From the NCBI GenBank assembly GCA_035546935.1, contig DASZVP010000002.1:186001-250000 (forward strand): DNA of 64,000 nucleotides, read 5' to 3'. Origin of the DNA: DASZVP01 sp035546935 (GTDB lineage: Bacteria; Patescibacteriota; Saccharimonadia; Saccharimonadales; UBA4665). Below, in pieces: positions 16,636 to 24,533 of the stretch; the stretch's first letter is position 1; every line of letters begins with the position of its first letter. The position numbers and the translations under genes were made by a program. The notes under the pieces were generated by a model that was not told the DNA's origin, made no database searches, and saw only the letters and a list, made by a program, of their open reading frames with translations.

Positions 16636-17070
16636 CTACTTAGACTTGCCGGACGTTTTCAGCAGTTTTTGCAGATCTTCAATAATTTCCAGCTGGCGCT
16701 GATTAATTTCCATCAGGGCCTCAATCTCAGCTTTGGCTGCCAGGTTGGTGTCGTAATCGTGTTTGGCCATTGCGGCACTGACAGCGTCAGCGCGTTTGGC
16801 CGCAATAAGTAATATGGCACCCTGCAGACCAGCCAACATCGACAAAAACAGATTGAGCAAAATAAACGGATATTTGTCCCAATGATGGAACATGCCGACC
16901 GTATTCAGGATCGCCCAGATACCCATAAAGCTCAAAAACAGGAAGACAAACAGCCAGCTGCCCATGCCGTTGCGCATCTTGTCTGCGGCCCGCTCGCCGC
17001 GGGTCAGATTTGCCTTGGCCTCCTTGTGCCAGTTGCGAGGTGTTCGTGTCACTAAGGGAAAATGTGCCAT
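16636..17070 (-). CDS. DUF1003 membrane protein
   Basis: 144 aa. GERAADKMRNGMGSWLFVF, WAILNTVGM, YPFILLNLFLSMLAGLQGAILL and a C-terminal AKHDYDTNLAAKAEIEALME match DUF1003: two transmembrane helices and a cytosolic coiled coil. Function unknown; homologs are often called cyclic-nucleotide-binding or integral membrane proteins without proof. The ATG at 17070 (MAHF) is preferred because TATACT ends 6 nt before it (leaderless). Confidence 0.82.
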   Translation of the reverse strand: MAHFPLVTRTPRNWHKEAKANLTRGERAADKMRNGMGSWLFVFLFLSFMGIWAILNTVGMFHHWDKYPFILLNLFLSMLAGLQGAILLIAAKRADAVSAAMAKHDYDTNLAAKAEIEALMEINQRQLEIIEDLQKLLKTSGKSK

Positions 17071-17123
17071 ATTCGCAGTATACACCGCTTATGCTAATAT
17101 TGTAACAACATAATTCCAGACTA

Positions 17124-17152
17124 TTGACAAATCGTGTAAGATTTATTACAGT
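17124..17152 (+). promoter_or_regulatory. Sigma70-type promoter
   Basis: TTGACA (17124-17129), 17-nt spacer, TACAGT (17147-17152). Start near 17159, leader about 47 nt for the gene at 17206. Confidence 0.75.
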
Positions 17153-17205
17153 ATTTTTTCTAAAAGCAATAGTATTATAAGTTCGCTAACCGGGAGATCT
17201 CTTAA

Positions 17206-17592
17206 GTGTACAATGCAGAGCTGGGGTGTTTTCGCCCCGCAATTTATGGTTCAAACCGCGCACACTCGCCTAATCGGGGCGCGGCGTTTGAAGTAGTTGA
17301 AGACCAAACTGCAGCTGAAAAGCTGGCCAAGATCAAGCAGTCAATTACTGCCGAACTTATGTACAAACGAGGCCTGCAGAAAGCCGGTGTCGTGGTGCCT
17401 GCCGAACTGATGGCAGCGTGGGAAGAAGTGCGCAACGATTCCTTCGCGGCGCGTGACGAAATTGACGTTTTGGAAGCCGTTCCAGACCAGCCAAGCGTAA
17501 GCGAGATCAATATTAGTGAAGTGGTCCACGCCGCCGAAATGATTGTGGCCACTAACGCTGAGCGCGAACTTGTTGGTTCTGCTAGCGTATAG
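17206..17592 (+). CDS. Hypothetical protein (128 aa)
   Basis: Soluble, alpha-helical, acidic C-terminal half. Not recognised. GTG start with GGGAG upstream, in a region driven by a near-consensus promoter. The first 25 residues (YNAELGCFRPAIYGSNRA) look less structured than the helical rest (AEKLAKIKQSITAELMYKRG). A later start is not excluded. Confidence 0.6.
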   Translation: MYNAELGCFRPAIYGSNRAHSPNRGAAFEVVEDQTAAEKLAKIKQSITAELMYKRGLQKAGVVVPAELMAAWEEVRNDSFAARDEIDVLEAVPDQPSVSEINISEVVHAAEMIVATNAERELVGSASV

Positions 17593-17645
17593 TAAGAATT
17601 CCCACAGCATCGTTTAAAGACAAGCGTGTTACGATATCAACCAAT

Positions 17646-17852
17646 ATGGCGGAAATTGACAACGGCATAAGGCGACTGGGCGGCATTGGCTACCTGGCAC
17701 GCCGAAGTTTACGCGGCGACACCTTGGTAATCGGCGACGACGCTCCACAGCCGGCCCCTATTACCCCGGCACCTCTTGAAAACGTAAAACTTGAACTCAT
17801 TACAGAGGGGCAAACCGTCACCTCTGCCGAACCCGCTGAAGCTAGTCTATAA
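17646..17852 (+). CDS. Small hypothetical protein (68 aa)
   Basis: N-terminal RRLGGIGYLARRSL is basic and short; the C-terminal half is Pro/Glu-rich. No recognised domain. The possible -10 (TACGAT) is 10 nt before the ATG, with no Shine-Dalgarno. It overlaps the -10 region of the following Nudix gene. Confidence 0.5.
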   Translation: MAEIDNGIRRLGGIGYLARRSLRGDTLVIGDDAPQPAPITPAPLENVKLELITEGQTVTSAEPAEASL

Positions 17853-17860
17853 TTGCCTCT

Positions 17861-18301
17861 ATGGCTAAAGCTGCCCGCGCCATTATTATTGAAAACGGCA
17901 AAATTCTTGTTATGTACCGTAACAAGTACGGTAGCGAGTACTATACTCTTGTCGGCGGACGCCTGGCTGATCAAGAGACGCCTGAACAGGCCTTGGTGCG
18001 TGAAGTTCATGAAGAGACCGGTCTGCAGATAACGGAGGCACGGTTGGTTTTTATTGAGAATCACCCAGAGCCATATAATGATCAGTACATATATATATGC
18101 AAAGTGGCACCATATGGAGAAACTAAGCTCCAGGAGGCCTCTGAAGAAGCCATGATGAATCGGTTAGATGCCAATATTCACAAGCCCATGTGGGCTGACG
18201 CGCGCACCTTTAGCCGACTGGCATTTAGAACGCCGGCGCTCCTAAAGGCTATTGTCGACGGCCTAAATCACGGTTTTCCAGAAGAGCCAAAGACTTTATA
18301 G
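17861..18301 (+). CDS. Nudix hydrolase
   Basis: 146 aa. Complete Nudix box: GGRLADQETPEQALVREVHE with the following ETGLQI supplies the G-x5-E-x7-REUxEExGU pattern that binds Mg2+. Such enzymes hydrolyse nucleoside diphosphate derivatives; substrate unknown. TATAAT ends 7 nt before the ATG (leaderless). The stop lies 2 nt from the 3' end of tRNA-Arg(UCG) on the other strand. Confidence 0.88.
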   Translation: MAKAARAIIIENGKILVMYRNKYGSEYYTLVGGRLADQETPEQALVREVHEETGLQITEARLVFIENHPEPYNDQYIYICKVAPYGETKLQEASEEAMMNRLDANIHKPMWADARTFSRLAFRTPALLKAIVDGLNHGFPEEPKTL

Positions 18302-18303
18302 AA

Positions 18304-18380
18304 TGGTACCCGCGGACGGACTCGAACCGCCGACCCTCTGTTCCGAAGACAGATGCTCTAATCCACTGAGCTACGCGGGC
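18304..18380 (-). tRNA. tRNA-Arg(UCG)
   Basis: Acceptor GCCCGCG/CGCGGGT, anticodon stem TCTGT/ACAGA with loop CTTCGGA (TCG), T-arm GCGGTTCGAGTCCGT, encoded CCA. Divergent from folC; GTATAC in between supports -10 elements on both strands. Confidence 0.94.
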
Positions 18381-18432
18381 ATTTCGCATATAACGTATAC
18401 TATCTTACCAGAGAAGGACGCTTAGGGGATAT

Positions 18433-19704
18433 ATGCCACACATCAATAACTTTGCCGAAGCCGAAGCCGCACTGCAGCCTTATGTGCCGTTGGTGGGCCA
18501 ACTGACAGGGAAGGACACCACGTTGGAGCGCATTGAGCCGCTGATGAAATTGGCTGGCAACCCCGAACGTGAGCTGAAAATCATCCATATTGCCGGCACT
18601 AGCGGCAAAACCTCGACTGCTTATTACGCTGCGGCTTTGCTACAGGCTGGCGGCCAAAAAGTTGGGCTGACGGTTTCCCCGCACGTTGATAGCATCACCG
18701 AACGGGTGCAAATTAACGGCCAGCCGCTGCCGGAAGCCGAGTTTTGCCGCGAGCTTGAGGAATTTTTGAAAATCGTCGAGCAAACTGAGCAGCCACCCTC
18801 TTATTTTGAGCTGCTTTACGCCTTTGCGTTGTGGGTTTTCGCCCGCCACAAGGTAGATTACGCCGTGGTTGAGACGGGCATGGGCGGCTTATATGATGCT
18901 ACCAATGTCGCCGCTCGCCCTGACAAGGTCTGCGTGATAACTGATATTGGACTTGATCACATGCACATCTTGGGCCACACCATTCCGGAAATTACCGCTC
19001 AAAAAATCGGCATCGTTCATCCAGGCAATACCGTTCTCATGTATGAACAGGCGCCGGCAGTTATGACGGTTGTTCGCGAGTGGTTAGCCAAACAGCCCGG
19101 GGCACAATTGCTGCCGACGAACGAAGATATCCAGCGGGCTGACAGTCCAGTCCTGCTCGACGGCTCACCCCTCTATCAGCAACGAAACTGGCTTTTGGCA
19201 GCCTATGCCTATAAATTTGTGGCTAACAGAGATAAATTACCACACTTAACAAGTCAAGTATTGCAGGATACGCTGTTGGTACAGGTGCCCGGCCGCATGG
19301 ATACACAAACAATCAACGGGAAAACTATTGTTATGGATGGCGCCCACAACGAGCAAAAAATGACGGCTTTCACGAAGAGCTTTAAGAAATGCTATCCCGG
19401 CATAAAGCCGACGATTCTCATAGCGCTGAAAACCGGCAAAGAATTTCAGGCAGTGGTGCCCTTGTTAGCGCCGTTAGCCAGCCGGGTTATTGTAACCGCC
19501 TTTAAAACTTCACAAGATTTGCCGGCCGTTTCGATGGACCCAGATCAGCTGGCTAAGGCTTTTGAAAAAGCGGGCGCCAAAAACGTTAGCGTAATACCGG
19601 GCCTTCAAGCGGCCTATGCAAAACTAATAGAACAAACGGATAAGGTCGGCATCGTTACCGGCTCGTTTTATTTGCTGAGTCAGGCCCGCCGCATAGCTGT
19701 ATGA
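18433..19704 (+). CDS. folC: Folylpolyglutamate/dihydrofolate synthase
   Basis: 423 aa Mur-ligase-type enzyme. The P-loop is HIAGTSGKTSTAY, followed by TVSPHVDSITERVQING, ETGMGGLYDATN and DGAHNEQKM near the C-terminal domain, all typical of FolC. It adds glutamate to folates, retaining them in the cell. TATACT upstream gives a leader of about 30 nt with AGGGGAT before the ATG. Works with the DHFR-like, folD and glyA products encoded in the same window. Confidence 0.92.
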   Translation: MPHINNFAEAEAALQPYVPLVGQLTGKDTTLERIEPLMKLAGNPERELKIIHIAGTSGKTSTAYYAAALLQAGGQKVGLTVSPHVDSITERVQINGQPLPEAEFCRELEEFLKIVEQTEQPPSYFELLYAFALWVFARHKVDYAVVETGMGGLYDATNVAARPDKVCVITDIGLDHMHILGHTIPEITAQKIGIVHPGNTVLMYEQAPAVMTVVREWLAKQPGAQLLPTNEDIQRADSPVLLDGSPLYQQRNWLLAAYAYKFVANRDKLPHLTSQVLQDTLLVQVPGRMDTQTINGKTIVMDGAHNEQKMTAFTKSFKKCYPGIKPTILIALKTGKEFQAVVPLLAPLASRVIVTAFKTSQDLPAVSMDPDQLAKAFEKAGAKNVSVIPGLQAAYAKLIEQTDKVGIVTGSFYLLSQARRIAV

Positions 19705-19725
19705 CGCAAAGTTACAACATGAAAG

Positions 19726-19869
19726 TTACATAATGTCGGGTTGCTCGTCGTAAAACGGGCGCATACGTTCTTCTGGTTTGGGCAAGGCACCATCATCTGC
19801 CAGCTGTTTCAACACTCGTTGACGTTTGACGCGATTGCGACGCGCCGAAATTTCTTTAATATTGGCCAT
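19726..19869 (-). CDS. Very small basic protein (47 aa)
   Basis: ATG start with GGGGAGGG 3-10 nt upstream and a TAGACT -10 (minus strand, 19896-19901). Product: ANIKEISARRNRVKRQRVL then KQLADDGALPKPEERMRPF and a short acidic end. The N-terminal half is strongly basic. Not recognised. The good ribosome site and promoter make a real gene likely. It ends 21 nt from the folC stop, convergent. Confidence 0.65.
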   Translation of the reverse strand: MANIKEISARRNRVKRQRVLKQLADDGALPKPEERMRPFYDEQPDIM

Positions 19870-20022
19870 ACACCCTCCCCATGGATTATGCCTTTAGTCT
19901 AAACTGCCCGGCTATGCACCGGCAGTTAGAAAACTAACTAGTTCTTAGTGGAAAACTTCATAGCCGGTTCTCAGCCATGCAGGTTATCCTGTTATCACAT
20001 AACGTTAGAGGAGGTAAAACCC

Positions 20023-20100
20023 GTGACAGACACAAATTGTCGACCTGTCAGCAAATCTTATTTTGATTTTCGGCGCGATTTTGAGCCGATTCTAGCGTAA
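20023..20100 (+). CDS. Very small protein (25 aa)
   Basis: GTG start with a near-perfect AGAGGAGG 8 nt upstream. The product (TDTNCRPVSKSYFDFRRDF, then EPILA) has several aromatic residues and one Cys. Not recognised. The strength of the ribosome site is the main evidence. Its TAA touches the stop of the convergent gene at 20101. Confidence 0.5.
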   Translation: MTDTNCRPVSKSYFDFRRDFEPILA

Positions 20101-20352
20101 TTACCAAAGATAAAGCCGCAATTTGACTGGTTCGGCACAGCCTAAACCAGGTGCAGTTGACTTGAAGAACTTGTAGTCATTATGAAAGGCGTTAATGCCG
20201 GTGGGCAGAAGCCTGTACGTGTGCAGCAAAGGTGTTGTATGGCTACAAAGGTTAGCCATCCCCTTATCTAAGACCCCAGTTTTATTAAAAACGGGCACGA
20301 AGTGAAAAAATATTATTACTATTGCCACAATCAGGACGAGCAGCCGTATCAC
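20101..20352 (-). CDS. Small membrane-anchored protein (83 aa)
   Basis: GTG start preceded by GAGG. An N-terminal hydrophobic helix (LLVLIVAIVIIFFHFVPVF) is followed by a short exported region with two Cys (ANLCSHTT and GLGCAEP) that could form a disulfide. Layout resembles the 16013 product. Not recognised. Confidence 0.5.
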   Translation of the reverse strand: MIRLLVLIVAIVIIFFHFVPVFNKTGVLDKGMANLCSHTTPLLHTYRLLPTGINAFHNDYKFFKSTAPGLGCAEPVKLRLYLW

Positions 20353-20451
20353 TTTTGCCTCATGTGGGTCATCATCTGCACTTTGGTTTTTATTCTCATA
20401 TTCCGATCAAACTTATTTATGCCCTCAATATAGCACGCTATACTGAATACT

Positions 20452-20928
20452 ATGCCCAAATTTACTTGCGTTGCAGCTATTGATGAAAAACGCGGCTTGG
20501 CCGATGATCACGGCATACCGTGGCTGGGCAAAATTCCTTCCGACGTCAAACATTATCACGAAGAAATTGACGGTGGCATTATCTTAATGGGTTACGGCAC
20601 ATACGTCGAGCTAACCAAGCCTATCCCCGGGCGCAACATTGTGGCGGTTGGCCAGCCAATTGAGCTGAGGCCCGGTTTTGAAGCAGTGACTGACGCTCGC
20701 GAATTTTTGATAAACTCGCCAGATGATGTCTGGGTGTTTGGCGGTGCCGGTCTTTTCGCCTCGACTTTTGACCTGATTACCGATTTGCATTTGTCTCAGC
20801 TCGAAGGTGACTTTGGCTGCACCAAATTTTTCCCTGAGTATAAAAATGACTTCACTCTCGTAACTCAAAGCCAGCCAATTACCGAGAACGGCATCACTTT
20901 TCGCTTCGAAACCTGGCGCCGCAACTAG
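20452..20928 (+). CDS. folA: Dihydrofolate reductase
   Basis: 158 aa, the usual DHFR length. CVAAIDEKRGLADDHGIPWLGKIPSD is split around the nicotinamide-binding region (keeping the I-P-W core), followed by IILMGYGTYVEL and VWVFGGAGLFAST, the NADPH-binding segment. Reduces dihydrofolate to tetrahydrofolate; a RibD-like reductase is less likely. TATACT ends 7 nt before the ATG (leaderless). The stop overlaps that of the DUF5701-like gene by 4 nt (CTAG). Confidence 0.85.
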   Translation: MPKFTCVAAIDEKRGLADDHGIPWLGKIPSDVKHYHEEIDGGIILMGYGTYVELTKPIPGRNIVAVGQPIELRPGFEAVTDAREFLINSPDDVWVFGGAGLFASTFDLITDLHLSQLEGDFGCTKFFPEYKNDFTLVTQSQPITENGITFRFETWRRN

Positions 20929-21542
20929 GCAACGATGACGCGGGCTTGGTAGCTGGGCGTGGTCCAATCGGAATCACGGATGATGCCCGGGTCGCGCTTT
21001 ACTTTTAGACCACCATCACCAAAGCGATATAGATCCAAGGTGGAAGCCATTTGACCTTCTTCAGGATGAAGAGTGGCGGCAGCATATAGGCCGCGGCGTG
21101 GTGGTGTCCAAAGTTGTGGTGCGTGGACACCGAGACTAACTAGCTCATCGATGTTAAAGCTGTGCCGCCCACTGGCCATGATTTTAGCATCTGCTACTTC
21201 CGCCGACATGCCGCGGTAATCTTCGCCATCATCTACATCAATCACAGCATATGGCTGTGTGGGTTCGTGGTCCCAATCTTCAATGTCGACCATGTTGTCG
21301 CGTTTTAAGAAAGCGCGGCTGCCGGCCAGCTCCAATTGTTGGTTCAAAGGCATAAAAATATGTGGAATGGCTAGCGAGAAGAAGCTGGGCTTAGAAAGGT
21401 CATTAAGGTTTTCCAGCAGAATTGGCTTCAACGTCTCAAAAACCTCAGTGCCGATGACGGCTGTAAAGCCCAATTGAGCATAAGTTTCTACTTGTTTATC
21501 AAAGAGGGCCTCAGCGTCCAGCCCATGTTCAACATGTGACAT
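20925..21542 (-). CDS. DUF5701-like protein
   Basis: 205 aa soluble protein. PYAVIDVDDGEDYRGMS, MASGRHSFNIDELVSLGVH and the ending PSYQARVIV fit the DUF5701 family, function unknown. I take ATG 21542 as start; the open frame extends upstream only through a TTG and the U-run of the tRNA-Lys terminator. There is almost no space between that terminator and the ATG, so expression may depend on read-through from tRNA-Lys. Confidence 0.7.
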   Translation of the reverse strand: MSHVEHGLDAEALFDKQVETYAQLGFTAVIGTEVFETLKPILLENLNDLSKPSFFSLAIPHIFMPLNQQLELAGSRAFLKRDNMVDIEDWDHEPTQPYAVIDVDDGEDYRGMSAEVADAKIMASGRHSFNIDELVSLGVHAPQLWTPPRRGLYAAATLHPEEGQMASTLDLYRFGDGGLKVKRDPGIIRDSDWTTPSYQARVIVA

Positions 21543-21573
21543 AAAAAAATAATGCCACAAAAGGGCATTATTT
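21543..21573 (-). terminator. Terminator after tRNA-Lys
   Basis: Stem AAATAATGCC/GGCATTATTT with a 7-nt loop, then a U-run that abuts the ATG of the next gene. Confidence 0.8.
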
Positions 21574-21582
21574 GCAATCTTA

Positions 21583-21659
21583 TGGAGGGCCCGGAGGGAT
21601 TCGAACCCTCGACACGTGGATTAAGAGTCCACTGCTCTAACCAACTGAGCTACGGGCCC
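21583..21659 (-). tRNA. tRNA-Lys(CUU)
   Basis: Acceptor GGGCCCG/CGGGCCC, anticodon stem GTGGA/TCCAC with loop CTCTTAA (CTT), T-arm GGGTTCGAATCCC, encoded CCA. The discriminator reads U rather than the usual A or G. Confidence 0.92.
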
Positions 21660-21683
21660 GGGTAGCCAAAAGGTAACCCACAA

Positions 21684-21712
21684 ACTTTAGCAAACTACCC
21701 CTGTTTTGACAA
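21684..21712 (-). promoter_or_regulatory. tRNA-Lys promoter
   Basis: TTGTCA (21707-21712) and TAAAGT (21684-21689) with a 17-nt spacer on the minus strand. The roughly 20-nt leader can form a GGGT/ACCC hairpin next to the tRNA. Confidence 0.7.
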
Positions 21713-21715
21713 GCC

Positions 21716-22981
21716 TTAACCGATAACGGGCCCGGTAGGCGACGGCGGCAAGGGTTTTTCAATGTCCACTTCAGGAGTTGTGACCGGCATGACCGGCTGG
21801 GCACCATTGGGGCTGACAACTACCGGCGGTACATTTGCCATTGGCGCGACCGGCTGAGCGCCTTGCGGCGTTGGCGGAATGGCTGGTGTAGGCGGCACGA
21901 CCGTCGGTGCCACGCCCGGAGTGACCGGTGAGGCCGGGGCAACCGGTGTTACCGGTGCGGCAACAATGACGTTCTGGGGCATGGGCGTTGGCGGAATGGC
22001 TGGTGTAGGCGGCACGACCGTCGCAGGTGCAGCCGGCATTGGTGCGGCCGGCATTGGTGCGGCCATTGGCGTGGGCACTGGCGCTGCTACAGCTGGAGAC
22101 GGCACCGGAAGTGGAGCATTGGGCATCACTCCACCGTCAACCTTAAACCTGGCCTCATTGTATATTTCGCTAAAACCGGCGAGAGTCGTAATAGCGATCA
22201 CCACCTCGAGCATGGTCAGGAAAACACCCGTGGCGTTTGAGGTGCCTGCACTGGTCGCTATGTTTAGCAGGAAACTAGGCCCTGCGACAGAGGCAAAGGC
22301 CAAGACGATACCCACACAAAGGGCGGCACCGGCAATTACATACACAACAACCGCTCCAGAGCTGGCATGCCATAATTGCGAGCTCCGGCGTAATATCCAG
22401 CCCACAGATTGCGGTTCCTCGTCATCAAGACCGACAAAAGTTGCAAAGCCAAAACGGAAGGCCAACATTAGAGCAGCAACCGCTAATGCCAAGGAACCAA
22501 TTACGAAAAGCGCATGAACGCTATCATCCAAAGCGCCGAGAATAAAACCGGCGATAAAAAAGCCTACGCCGAACATTAAATTGATCAAGAATAGCTTAAA
22601 GTAGCGCTTGGCCACAAAGCCAAATATGGGGCCAAGACTGACGTTTTCATCACGGCTGCCCGTAACAATCGCACGAACGAGTACCTGGTAAAAGTAGGCA
22701 GTTATCAGCGAATCAATAATAACTATGGCGATGAAAGTTGCAATCAGCTGGCCAGGCGTAATCGTCGGATTAAACTCTTCATGAGTAATGACCGACTGCA
22801 TGATTTTGATCATTAGCACTGAAACGCCGAAGTTAACAATTAGCGTAGCTAAGGCCACAGGCAAGTTAGTGGCTAGCAGGTTTTTGTTGCCCTGCAAAAA
22901 GTGGCCCAGAGGGTTGATGTTAATTTGGTTCCCCGACGCTGCGGGCGAGCCTGGTGTCATAGCTTGGGCTTGGGGTGGCAT
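21716..22981 (-). CDS. Polytopic membrane protein with long Pro/Ala repeat tail
   Basis: 421 aa. Residues about 20-275 form a six-helix domain paralogous to the 943-1803 product (shared HFxxGNKNL, DDEEPQS, SEIYNEA). From about residue 285 a Pro/Ala/Val tail repeats blocks such as VVPPTPAIPPTP, twice almost exactly, plus several APMPAA units. The tail probably extends from the membrane into the cytoplasm or periplasm. Function unknown. The start is preceded by GAGAGA as in the paralog. Confidence 0.75.
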   Translation of the reverse strand: MPPQAQAMTPGSPAASGNQININPLGHFLQGNKNLLATNLPVALATLIVNFGVSVLMIKIMQSVITHEEFNPTITPGQLIATFIAIVIIDSLITAYFYQVLVRAIVTGSRDENVSLGPIFGFVAKRYFKLFLINLMFGVGFFIAGFILGALDDSVHALFVIGSLALAVAALMLAFRFGFATFVGLDDEEPQSVGWILRRSSQLWHASSGAVVVYVIAGAALCVGIVLAFASVAGPSFLLNIATSAGTSNATGVFLTMLEVVIAITTLAGFSEIYNEARFKVDGGVMPNAPLPVPSPAVAAPVPTPMAAPMPAAPMPAAPATVVPPTPAIPPTPMPQNVIVAAPVTPVAPASPVTPGVAPTVVPPTPAIPPTPQGAQPVAPMANVPPVVVSPNGAQPVMPVTTPEVDIEKPLPPSPTGPVIG

Positions 22982-23073
22982 GTTGGTCTCTCGTGACTTT
23001 CTCTTTGCAGAATAGCATAAGCTTAATGCTTGATCAATTAGGTGGGCTGGGCGTATCTGCTAAAATTTAAGAG

Positions 23074-23886
23074 ATGAAATCACTGAACGGGTCCGAACTC
23101 GCCGGTTTTATTAAAGAGCGCCAAGCACACGAAGTGCGTTCGTTGCGCCAGTCGCGCGGTGTCCAGCCAAAACTGGCAATTATTGTGACTGTAGATAACC
23201 CGGTGATTGATGTTTACATTCGTCTTAAGCAGCGCTACGGTGCTGATTTGGGCGTGGAAGTCGCAGTTCATCGGGTGCAACAAACAGAGGTGCCATCATT
23301 ACTTAACATGTTAAGTAATGATCAAAGCGTTCATGGTGTGATCATTCAGCTGCCCTTGGCTGATCCGGCCGCGACCGATGAACTCGTTAACCAGGTTGCG
23401 CCTTCCAAAGATGTCGACGCCCTCGGCGAGCACGCTAAATTTGACCCGGCTACACCAATGGCAATTATGTGGCTGCTGTCCGGCTATAATGTCGACCTGG
23501 CCGGCAAACATGTTCTGCTCATCGGTCGCGGCAAGCTGGTCGGCCAGCCGCTGGAAAAAATGCTGACTGCCTCTGGAATCGACGTGCACATTATCGACCG
23601 TGAAATCCCCAATCTTAAGGACGAAACCCTGGCGGCCGATGTCATCATTACGGCTACCGGCAGTCCGGCAATCTTGTACCCGGACATGATTAAGCAAGGG
23701 GCAGTGGTTGTTGATGCTGGTGTAGCCAGCGAAGATGGCAAAACTGTCGGTGATGTGGCGCCTGAAGTTTACGAACGCGACGACTTAACGATTACGCCCC
23801 AAAAAGGCGGGGTCGGCCCGCTGACTGTCTGTGCATTGTTCGAAAATGTTCTCCTTGCTGCTCGCCGAGTGGCCGAGCAGCAATGA
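23074..23886 (+). CDS. folD: Methylenetetrahydrofolate dehydrogenase/cyclohydrolase
   Basis: 270 aa, slightly shorter than usual. Visible are VYIRLKQR with the catalytic lysine region, VIIQLPLADP, PSKDVDALGEHA, and the Rossmann GRGKLVGQPLEKML. It interconverts methylene-, methenyl- and formyl-THF, downstream of glyA. TAAAAT ends 7 nt before the ATG (leaderless). Overlaps murI by 4 nt (ATGA). Confidence 0.92.
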   Translation: MKSLNGSELAGFIKERQAHEVRSLRQSRGVQPKLAIIVTVDNPVIDVYIRLKQRYGADLGVEVAVHRVQQTEVPSLLNMLSNDQSVHGVIIQLPLADPAATDELVNQVAPSKDVDALGEHAKFDPATPMAIMWLLSGYNVDLAGKHVLLIGRGKLVGQPLEKMLTASGIDVHIIDREIPNLKDETLAADVIITATGSPAILYPDMIKQGAVVVDAGVASEDGKTVGDVAPEVYERDDLTITPQKGGVGPLTVCALFENVLLAARRVAEQQ

Positions 23887-24533
23887 AAATAGGTGTTTTT
23901 GACTCTGGTGTTGGTGGTTTGTCGGTAGCACAGGCCATAGAAAAAGCCTTGCCCGAAAACGAAATTATTTTTCGCGATGACCGTCTGCATGTGCCTTATG
24001 GCAGTCGTCAGCCGGACGAAATTTTCGGCTTTGTTGTGCCAATTTTTGAGAATTTAATTGGGGCCGGCTGTTCGGTGATTGTAGTGGCTTGCAACACCGT
24101 CACGACAACACTTATCGATAGACTACGGCTGCATTTTGCAGATACGCCGCTGATAGGCGTGGAGCCAATGGTTAAGTCCGCTGCAGAACGAACCAAAAGC
24201 GGCGTGGTGGCGGTTTACGCTACGTCAACAACTTTAGCCAGTCCGCGCTACAAATGGCTAAAAGAAAACTATGCTCCAGATATTAAAGTGCTAGAACCAG
24301 ATTGCAATGATTGGTCGTCCATGATTGAGAGCAATAAAATTGATCATGAAAAAATTTCCGCTCGCACCAGCGAAGTGCTTGACCAGGGCGCCGATGTAAT
24401 CGTTTTGGGTTGTACTCACTATCACTGGATTGAAACAGAAATTAAAGAGCTGGCAGCCGGCAAAGCGACAGTGCTGCAACCCGAGGCCGCGCTCGTGGAG
24501 CAGCTTAAGCAAGTGCTGCAACAGCTTGATTGA
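23883..24533 (+). CDS. murI: Glutamate racemase
   Basis: 216 aa, shorter than the usual 260-280. FDSGVGGLSV, VACNTVT (Cys near residue 70) and LGCTHYHW (Cys near 176) supply the two catalytic cysteines. Makes D-glutamate for peptidoglycan. Translationally coupled to folD. Its last 29 nt overlap the 3' end of murD on the other strand. Confidence 0.9.
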   Translation: MKIGVFDSGVGGLSVAQAIEKALPENEIIFRDDRLHVPYGSRQPDEIFGFVVPIFENLIGAGCSVIVVACNTVTTTLIDRLRLHFADTPLIGVEPMVKSAAERTKSGVVAVYATSTTLASPRYKWLKENYAPDIKVLEPDCNDWSSMIESNKIDHEKISARTSEVLDQGADVIVLGCTHYHWIETEIKELAAGKATVLQPEAALVEQLKQVLQQLD

